From an uncultured Chlamydiae bacterium (GTDB taxonomy: Bacteria > Chlamydiota > Chlamydiia > Chlamydiales > 2-12-FULL-49-11), in the NCBI GenBank assembly GCA_937996705.1, contig CALKUQ010000041.1, positions 1-64,000 of the forward strand: 64,000 nt of DNA. Reading direction: 5' to 3'. This document shows positions 24,061-31,700 of the stretch, piece by piece. A program made the translations under genes and the position numbers. Position 1 is the first letter of the stretch, and each line of letters begins with the position of its first letter. The notes beneath the pieces are model-generated. The model was not told where the DNA came from and searched no databases. It worked only from the letters and a program-made list of their open reading frames with translations.

Positions 24061-25512
24061 TTATGTGGCTTCAAGGGGCGCCTCTTTGGAGAAGGCTCCG
24101 AGCTTTTTGGCGGAGATGAGGATACCGATCATGCAGAGGATGGAAATGCAGCCGATGAGTGATGTGTAGGCGCCTGAGGTTGCAAAGAGGATGAGGAGGA
24201 GTTGCTGGAAGAGTGATGAGCCTGATTTGCCGATACGCGATCCTACACTATCAATGATCGATTTTGCTTTGATACGCTCTTCGGGGTTAATTGCAAGGAA
24301 GGCAATCTCTTTGGATGTGTCAAAGAGGGAATATTTTGCACTGAGTGTAAGAATGTAGTGAATTGATCCAAAGAGAACGATAAAGTTTGCATAGGGCATT
24401 TGAAAAAATTTGGCAGCTGCGGGAACCTCTAGAAAGGTAAAAAAGAGGGAACCTGTGATGAGAAGGGCTATAGGAGTCATTAGCAAAATCGAAGACTGCT
24501 TAAGAAACTTGAATAAATACTGCATTAGAAAGGAAAAGACGAGCGAGAGCAAGCCGATCATCGTCGTAATTTGATTCATATAACTATTATAGTCTGAAGG
24601 AGTGGCATAGACAGCTTTTATGCTATTCTTCCAAACCACTTCAAATAAATTACTTGTGAAAGCAAACCCGACCACCAAAACAACAATACAGAGAAGCTGT
24701 GGTCTTCGTAAGACATTCTGCAAACTTTCTAAAAATGCAACTTTCTCTTTTTTCTCTCTCTTTTTAATTAGCTCTGGCACCCCATGAAAGACTCGGTAGT
24801 GGTTGTGTATCATAATGAGGGCGGCTGCTAAAACGGCAAGAATCATCATTTGCATCGACTCTTCCCACGTCTTATTTTTGCAAAGGTAGTGCCCTATAAA
24901 ATAGGAAATTTGCCCTGATACAACCCCAGCAATATTTCCCATCATAATACATGTGGGGAAGAAATATTTTGCTACATTGGTTGGAGTAATCTCATTGATT
25001 GTAGACCAAAAAAGAACAGAGATGACAAGGATGGACCACATCTCAGCAAAGGAATAGAAGAGGGAAAAGCTCCAAAATCTAATCATATTGGTCAGTCCGC
25101 TAAAAGATGGAGGCAATAAGCTCTCAAGCCAGCCTGTAAGCTGACTCAGGTGAAGAGATTCCCGATTAGGATAGAGACAGAAGGCAAATAGTAAGTAAAA
25201 CGCAACCAGCGATCCCACTAGAATATAAAAGGTCTTATCCCTTCCAAACTTATGGTACAATTTTTGAAAGATGTAGCTGCACAGAAAGGCAAAGGGCAGC
25301 ATAAACCAAATTTTAATAAAGGGAATCATCTTTGCCCCTGCTTCGCAAGAGGTTACAATTAAAGTATCTTTGAGATCCCTTAAGATGTGATAGGAAAAAA
25401 TAATCAGAAAGAAGTTCACAAGCAGGAAAATCTTTTTCCCCTTGTTTAAGAAGGTCTTCTGTAAAGCTATATTTTGATTTTCTTGACGATTCACGGGCTT
25501 TTTTTTTACCAA
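24061..25512 (-). CDS. NTT-family nucleotide transporter (ADP/ATP translocase type)
   Basis: A 483-residue carrier of the plastid/chlamydial NTT (TLC) family with about 11-12 membrane helices. Signature segments: YHILRDLKDTLIVTSCEAGAK, IPFIKIWFMLPFAFLC, the central region with SVLFWSTINEITP, and the C-terminal YSLFDTSKEIAFLAINPEERIKAK followed by IGKSGSS. Family members import ATP in exchange for ADP or import nucleotides or NAD from the host. The position that carries Glu in the ATP/ADP exchanger signature (GAE-IPF) is Lys here (GAKMIPF), which suggests a different substrate range, as in the non-energy NTT paralogues of environmental chlamydiae; this is inference. The N-terminus is short and begins MVKKKPVNRQ. 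The gene stands alone, divergent from the phosphatase pair. Confidence 0.93.
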   Translation of the reverse strand: MVKKKPVNRQENQNIALQKTFLNKGKKIFLLVNFFLIIFSYHILRDLKDTLIVTSCEAGAKMIPFIKIWFMLPFAFLCSYIFQKLYHKFGRDKTFYILVGSLVAFYLLFAFCLYPNRESLHLSQLTGWLESLLPPSFSGLTNMIRFWSFSLFYSFAEMWSILVISVLFWSTINEITPTNVAKYFFPTCIMMGNIAGVVSGQISYFIGHYLCKNKTWEESMQMMILAVLAAALIMIHNHYRVFHGVPELIKKREKKEKVAFLESLQNVLRRPQLLCIVVLVVGFAFTSNLFEVVWKNSIKAVYATPSDYNSYMNQITTMIGLLSLVFSFLMQYLFKFLKQSSILLMTPIALLITGSLFFTFLEVPAAAKFFQMPYANFIVLFGSIHYILTLSAKYSLFDTSKEIAFLAINPEERIKAKSIIDSVGSRIGKSGSSLFQQLLLILFATSGAYTSLIGCISILCMIGILISAKKLGAFSKEAPLEAT

Positions 25513-25651
25513 AAAACCGTATCGGCTTTTTTTGGTAAAAATGTGTGCTCGGAGTTTATAAATTACTTAAATTATGCCAGATTTCAAGGATTTAGGTCAA
25601 TTTTTCAGCTAAAACTTTTGCTTTTTTGACCAGTTTGCTATTCTTATCCTC

Positions 25652-26233
25652 ATGAAACCTATAATTTCTAGCCTACTAGAGACTCATTCAAAAATTTCCT
25701 CCTTTCTTTTAGTCAGACACGGACAGACAGACTGGAACGTTGCAAAAAAATTACAAGGCCATACAGACATTCCTTTAAATGAGACGGGAAGGGCTCAAGC
25801 AGAGGAAGCAGGAAAAATTTTAATTGATCACCCTTTTGACCTCTGCATCTCTTCAGATCTTCAAAGGGCCTATGTAACTGCCTCCTATTTAACAAAGCTA
25901 GAGATCCAAACCGATGTTAGGCTGCGAGAACGCTCGTTTGGGATTGACGAGGGCTCCTCCTACAAATCGTATCATGAAGCCACCTTTCATGGCGAAGGCC
26001 ATCTAAATACTCTCAAGCGGATTTATGGCTGTTTGGAAGAAAAGGCGCTCAAACACCCAAAAAAACAAATTTTAGTAACCACCCATGGAGGGGTTTTAAA
26101 ATCGATTTTAATCGACCTCCTCTCAATTAACTCTCACCCTAGCGAGATTATCATCAATAACTTAGCCGCAATTCATATTAGCTATAATGAGGGAATCTGG
26201 AAATTAGAAGATACAACAGGATGTAAATTTTGA
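25652..26233 (+). CDS. Histidine phosphatase superfamily protein 1 (phosphoglycerate mutase-like)
   Basis: A 193-residue protein with the catalytic LVRHGQTDWN (RHG, about residue 24) near the N-terminus and the second histidine in VTTHGGVLKS (about residue 143). Other conserved parts are GHTDIPLNETGRAQA and SSDLQRAYVTA. The length and the short region after RERSF fit the cobalamin phosphatase/phosphoglycerate mutase type (about 190-210). The N-terminus carries a short polar extension (MKPIISSLLETHSKISS). It overlaps the next gene by 4 bp, and the two are paralogues, the product of a tandem duplication. Confidence 0.9.
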   Translation: MKPIISSLLETHSKISSFLLVRHGQTDWNVAKKLQGHTDIPLNETGRAQAEEAGKILIDHPFDLCISSDLQRAYVTASYLTKLEIQTDVRLRERSFGIDEGSSYKSYHEATFHGEGHLNTLKRIYGCLEEKALKHPKKQILVTTHGGVLKSILIDLLSINSHPSEIIINNLAAIHISYNEGIWKLEDTTGCKF

Positions 26234-26817
26234 AAGCCCTTATTTTTAGCCTACTCATTATGCAAGCACATGCAACTACCTTTTTACTTGTTCGTCACGG
26301 CGAGACCGATTGGAACAGAGATAAAATTTGGCAAGGTGATAGCGACCTCCCTCTAAATGAGACCGGCAAGTCCCAGATTATTGAATTAGCTAACGCTCTT
26401 AAAGATGTTCCCTTTGATCACTGCATCACTTCTAGTTACAAACGGGCAAAAGAGACGGCCTCAATTTTAACAAAGCTTGATCCTAAGATAGATCCAAGAC
26501 TTCGAGAGAGGGGTTCTAGAAATTTTGAGGGGGTCTTAATTGGCACTCACGGAAACGAGGTAAAAAAAGAGTATGAAGATTCCGCATTAGTAAGTGAGAG
26601 GGTCTTTGCCGCTCTTGACGAAGCTGCAACAGCTTATCCAGATACAAAGATTCTTGTAACTACCCATGGAGGGATCATCAAGCAAACCCTCGTCGATATT
26701 CTAAATCTCGATTGTCCTGTCAAAGAGATTAAAGTACCCAACGCAAGCGCCATTCAAATCAGCCACAAAAATGGCAAATGGCAGGTAGATCATCTTTACG
26801 GTGTCACCCTACCTTAA
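26230..26817 (+). CDS. Histidine phosphatase superfamily protein 2, possibly exported
   Basis: A 195-residue paralogue of the preceding gene, sharing LVRHGETDWN, LPLNETGKSQ, FDHCITSSYKRAKETASIL, RERGSRNFEG and VTTHGGIIKQ. The TTG start at 26230 overlaps the upstream stop (TTGA) and gives an N-terminus MKALIFSLLIMQAHA that reads as a signal peptide; an ATG at 26260 would give a protein without it. If exported, it would be a periplasmic acid-phosphatase-like enzyme, while its neighbour stays cytoplasmic. Catalytic residues (RHG, Glu in ERG, HG) are kept. Substrate unknown. It converges with pyk, which ends 56 bases away. Confidence 0.85.
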   Translation: MKALIFSLLIMQAHATTFLLVRHGETDWNRDKIWQGDSDLPLNETGKSQIIELANALKDVPFDHCITSSYKRAKETASILTKLDPKIDPRLRERGSRNFEGVLIGTHGNEVKKEYEDSALVSERVFAALDEAATAYPDTKILVTTHGGIIKQTLVDILNLDCPVKEIKVPNASAIQISHKNGKWQVDHLYGVTLP

Positions 26818-26873
26818 GTGCACCCAAACCCTTACCCTGCATATAGCAGTTCCAATTGAATCTTACCCATCTT

Positions 26874-28643
26874 TCATTTGGAAGCGCTATACTTACAACT
26901 TGAGAGCATTTCTTGGGCTGTGGGGCTACCCCCTTTGAAGACAAGTCCAAGGGTCGGCTCGAGACGAATTTCAGAGCCTTCTTTAAGAAGAGTGGTGGCA
27001 GCATCAGCGCGCGCGATGTAGGGAATGTTGTGAAGTTCGAAGAGTTTCTCAAGGTGGGTCTCAGAGTGTTTATCGAGAGGGTGATTTTGAAGAATGATCG
27101 CTTTGGCTCTAGCAAAAAGGGGAAGTTGACTCTCTTGGATTTTAGTTGTGACAACGATTTTACCTGCAAGCTCTTTTTCTTCCGCAGGAAAGAAGATAGT
27201 CACTTCACCAACGATAGGTGCAACATTCAATTTGAATTTTTCTCCACGAACAAGGACTTTACCTATGCTTTCCACAAAAAGTGTATTTGTAGTAAAACTG
27301 ATTCCATACGGTTTGCCCATGGTAACAACGACAAGGTCCCCATAATTGACCCATCCGTGTTTCAGAGCGTGGCAAGCAAGATCATCAAATCCTTTTTCGA
27401 TATCTGTATGTTTTTCAAGATAGCCTTCTGCGCCCCACATTACAGAAGTTTGATAGTAGGTAAGAAGGGATGGGGTCACTGCAATAATCCTGGCTTTAGG
27501 TCGGTAACAACAAATGCGGCGTATTGTACTGCCACTATTGGAGCAGGCGATAATTGCGCTCGCTTTAATATTATAACAGGTATTCACAGCAGCTCTTGCA
27601 ACACCAGAGGGCACATCGTAGAGTTCCACCTCCATCTTTTTATGAAAAAATCCTTGATAATCAAAATCTCTCTCCGCTTCGCTCGCAATTTCATGCATCA
27701 TTTTGACAGCTTGAACCGGGTATGCTCCCATAGCAGTCTCCCCAGAAAGCATAACAGCCGAAGCTGCATCGTAAATTGCATTAGCAACGTCTGAGGCTTC
27801 AGCGCGTGTCGGCATAGGATTTTTAATCATAGACTCAAGCATTTGAGTTGCAATAATAACTGGTTTTGCTCGGAGATTACACTCTCGAATCATCTTTTTC
27901 TGGAGCGGGGGTAAATGGGTGACAGAGATCTCTATCCCTAAGTCCCCTCTTGCCACCATAATTCCATCTGCAACTTGAACGATTTCCTCAAAATTTTTAA
28001 CTCCCTCTCGATTTTCAATTTTTGCAATCACAAGAAGGTGAGGCGCTTTTTCTTTTGTTATAAGCTCTTTAATTGCAATAACCTGTTTTGCGCTCCTGAT
28101 AAAGGAGGCGGCGATCATATCGACACCCTCTTTACATCCAAACCGAATGTCCTCGATATCCTTTTCAGTAAGATCAGGTAAATCAAAAATTTGTTCGGGA
28201 ATATTTACCCCTTTATTCTGTTGCAAAACTCCCCTATTCAAAATTTCTACTTCGGCATACCCCTCTCCCTTTCCAACCACTTTCCCATGGACATACCCAT
28301 CATCAAAGTAAATATTTACACCGACTCTAACCTCGTCCACAATAAATGGGGGAAAAATGGGGATCTCCTCCCCTATCCGAATGATATCTTTGGGGGCCAC
28401 TTCCCGCCTCTCAATCTTCCCGATTCTTATCTCAGGCCCTTTAGTATCAAGGAGAATTCCTATAGGTTTCCCCAGCTCTTTTCTAACCTCTTTTAAGGTC
28501 TGAATTACCTTTCGATGCTCTTCATAGCTCCCATGGCTAAAATTTAACCTAGCTACATTCATGCCATGTTCTACTAACTTAAGCATCATATCTTTAGAAT
28601 TCGATGCCGGCCCAATTGTACAAATAATTTTCGTCCTTCTCAT
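26874..28643 (-). CDS. pyk: Pyruvate kinase with C-terminal PEP-utiliser-like domain
   Basis: A 589-residue glycolytic enzyme that makes ATP and pyruvate from PEP. Motifs: RTKIICTIGPASNS, ARLNFSHGSYEEH, LLDTKGPEIRIG, IAKIENREGV (catalytic Lys region), VARGDLGIE and MLESMIKNPMPTRAE. The last ~110 residues (from about 480) resemble the extra mobile C-terminal domain of Bacillus-type enzymes (585 residues) rather than the ~480-residue chlamydial form, although the TSH catalytic motif of such domains is not seen here. Orientation relative to uvrA matches CT332-CT333. The start at 28643 (MRRTKIICTI) is 117 bases from the divergent uvrA start. Confidence 0.96.
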   Translation of the reverse strand: MRRTKIICTIGPASNSKDMMLKLVEHGMNVARLNFSHGSYEEHRKVIQTLKEVRKELGKPIGILLDTKGPEIRIGKIERREVAPKDIIRIGEEIPIFPPFIVDEVRVGVNIYFDDGYVHGKVVGKGEGYAEVEILNRGVLQQNKGVNIPEQIFDLPDLTEKDIEDIRFGCKEGVDMIAASFIRSAKQVIAIKELITKEKAPHLLVIAKIENREGVKNFEEIVQVADGIMVARGDLGIEISVTHLPPLQKKMIRECNLRAKPVIIATQMLESMIKNPMPTRAEASDVANAIYDAASAVMLSGETAMGAYPVQAVKMMHEIASEAERDFDYQGFFHKKMEVELYDVPSGVARAAVNTCYNIKASAIIACSNSGSTIRRICCYRPKARIIAVTPSLLTYYQTSVMWGAEGYLEKHTDIEKGFDDLACHALKHGWVNYGDLVVVTMGKPYGISFTTNTLFVESIGKVLVRGEKFKLNVAPIVGEVTIFFPAEEKELAGKIVVTTKIQESQLPLFARAKAIILQNHPLDKHSETHLEKLFELHNIPYIARADAATTLLKEGSEIRLEPTLGLVFKGGSPTAQEMLSSCKYSASK

Positions 28644-28760
28644 ACTTCTCAGACTACGTCACCCGCTCTATTTTCCACATCAAAATAAAATTACGGAGGC
28701 TCTTTGCCCATATAAATTTAAAGTTTTGCATAAAGTAAGAATGATTTATACTCCTCCCCT

Positions 28761-31700
28761 ATGATTGAGCTAAAAGGTGTCAAAGTCCACAATTTAAAGG
28801 ACGTCTCCCTAAAACTAAAACAGGGAGAACTGATTGTATTCACGGGGGTTTCTGGATCGGGAAAATCCTCTTTAGCCTTTGACACAATTTACACAGAGGG
28901 ACAAAGGCGCTACATAGACTCCCTCTCTGCCCATGCAAAACGGTACTTAGGAAATTTACCAAAGCCTGATGCCACCTCCCTTGAAGGGATTCCTCCAACG
29001 ATTGCTATTGAACAAAAAACCTCTTCCAATAATCCTAGATCGACTGTGGGTACAGTTACAGCTATTTACGACTATCTACGAGTTTTATTTGCAAGGCTGG
29101 GTGAAGCTTATTGTCCGATTAGTGGTGAAAAGGTTGAGCCAATTTCAAAAGCGGAAATTGCTCGGGTAATTTTAGCAAAACCCAAAGATACCAAAGTAAT
29201 TTTTTTATCCCCCGTCATTCGATCGAGCAAAGGGGAGCATAAAGAAGTTTTTATCGACCTCATGAAAAAGGGGTTTTTGAGAGTTCGGGTCGATAGAGAA
29301 TTTTACCACCTATCCGAGACAATTCCCTCTTTAGACAAAAGTAAAGTTCACGACATCGAAGTTGTGATTGATCGACTGGAAATTAGCCAAGAGAGCCGAA
29401 TTCTAGAGGCAATTCAGATGGGTCTTGAAGTTGGCAAAGGGCTCCTCTACACATCTGACCCTAATACCCAAGAAGATACGCTTTTCTCCGAATTTGGATT
29501 CAGCGAAAAATCGGGACAATACTATAAACCGCTTGAACCAGAAGATTTTTCCTTCAATCATCCCAAAGGGATGTGCGAAGTGTGCAGCGGCCTTGGCTAT
29601 ATTCACGACTACGATTTAAACCTCATTATTGACCCCGAAAAAAGCATCCGCGACGACTGCTGCCTTGTTGCAGGCTCCTGCAATACCGTAAAGTGGGGCA
29701 ATATTTACGCCAATTTAGCCCAACTCTATAAATTTAAGTTAGAGACTCCCTGGAAAAAACTTTCGGAAGAGGCGAAAAAAGTCTTTCTTTATGGAACAGA
29801 AGAAAAGTGGACGAAAATGTCTTTCACACACCCCGAGACAAAAGCGAAATGGGTCGATTATGTTGCCTGGCGTGGAGTTCTTTTTGAGGCAAAAAAACGG
29901 TACAATGAGGCCTCCTCAGACGTCTATCTAGAAAAAATGGGCGAGCTTATGCACAAAGCAACTTGCCACAAGTGCCTTGGAGCTAAAATTAAAGATTATC
30001 CAAGGCACGCTCAATTTAAGGGAAAAACGATTTTTGAAGTGACTGAAATGCCTGTTAAAGAATCTCTTAACTTTTTTCAAGGGATAACTCTTAGCCCGAA
30101 AGAGACTCTTATTGGAGCTGACCTCCTTCAAGAAGTTATAGGTCGTCTCACCTTCTTACACAACGTTGGCCTCGACTACTTAACCCTTTCCAGGTCGTCC
30201 CCCTCCCTCTCTGGTGGAGAGTCTCAAAGGGTTAGACTTGCCTCTCAAATCGGGTTTGGCCTTGTCAAAGTGGCCTATATTCTTGATGAACCCTCGATTG
30301 GACTCCATCCAAGAGACAATGAAATGTTAATTAACACCCTCCTCCTTCTTCGAGATAAAGGGAATACAGTGATTGTGGTTGAGCATGATGAAGAGACAAT
30401 CAGAGCCGCTGATACGATTGTGGATGTGGGACCTCTTGCAGGGGTGCAAGGGGGGGAGATTCTTGTAAACGGATCACTAGAGGACCTTCTCCATTCACCT
30501 ACCTCTATCACTGGAGCCTATCTTTCCGGAAGAGAAGAGATCGAAGTTACAAAAAAACGAAACATTTCAAAAGAGCATAAGATTACTATCACTGGGGCGG
30601 CCCACCACAATTTAAAAGGGATTGATGTCACCATTCCTTTAGGGGTTTTTACAGCAATTACGGGGGTTTCAGGATCGGGAAAATCGTCCCTAATTACCGA
30701 TATTCTCTTCCCTGCACTCTCTAATAAAGCAAATCACTCAAAACTACCCATCGGCAAGCACACCTCAATTCAAGGTCTGGAAAAAATTGAAAAGGTAATT
30801 GCAATTGATCAATCTCCCATCGGCAGAACTCCTAGATCCAATCCAGCAACCTATGTAAAATTCTTCGATGACATTCGGAATCTATTTGCAGAACTTTCTG
30901 AAAGCAAAGCATTTGGATACACTGCAGGCCATTTTAGCTTCAATGTTCGAGAGGGCTCGTGCTACCAGTGCGGCGGGATGGGAATGGTCAAAATCGACAT
31001 GGACTTTTTGGAAGATGAGTGGATCACCTGTTCTAATTGCAAAGGTGAGCGATTTGACCAAAAAACATTGAGCATTCGGTATAAAGGAAAAAACATATTC
31101 GACGTCCTGGAAATGTCTATCGATGAAGCCTCCGAATTTTTCTCCGAGATCCCCTCGATACACAAAAAATTAAGCCTCCTAAAACGGGTAGGCCTCGGCT
31201 ACATTAAGCTCGGACAGTCGGCAACCACCCTCTCTGGTGGAGAGGCGCAGCGGATTAAATTAGCAAAAGAGCTGATCCGCCCTCCCAAAGGTGAGACCAT
31301 TTACATTCTCGATGAACCCACCACTGGTCTTCACTTCCACGACATCCGAAAACTAATCCACATTTTGCAAGAGCTTGTTTCTGCTAAAAACACAGTTCTG
31401 GTCATCGAACACAATCTCGACTTAATCAAATGCGCAGACTGGATCATTGAGCTAGGCCCTGAAGGGGGAGAAGGGGGTGGCTATCTTGTTGCCGAAGGGA
31501 CTCCTGAAAAAATTTGTAAACTAAAAAGTGCAACCGGAGTTTTTTTAAAAAGACACCTGGAGAAAAAATTCCTTCAAATCTCTAACAGCAAGTCTAATAA
31601 ACCACTGACTGAGATCACAATAAAAGGGGCTCATCAAAACAATCTGAAACAGGTCTCACTCACAATTCCTCACAACTCGATGTCTGTCTTTACAGGGCCA

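Noticed and set aside
26913..27794. Long open frame on the plus strand across the pyk gene
   Set aside because: It lies wholly antisense to pyruvate kinase, which has all family motifs. No ribosome site, promoter or recognisable domain. It is a shadow frame.
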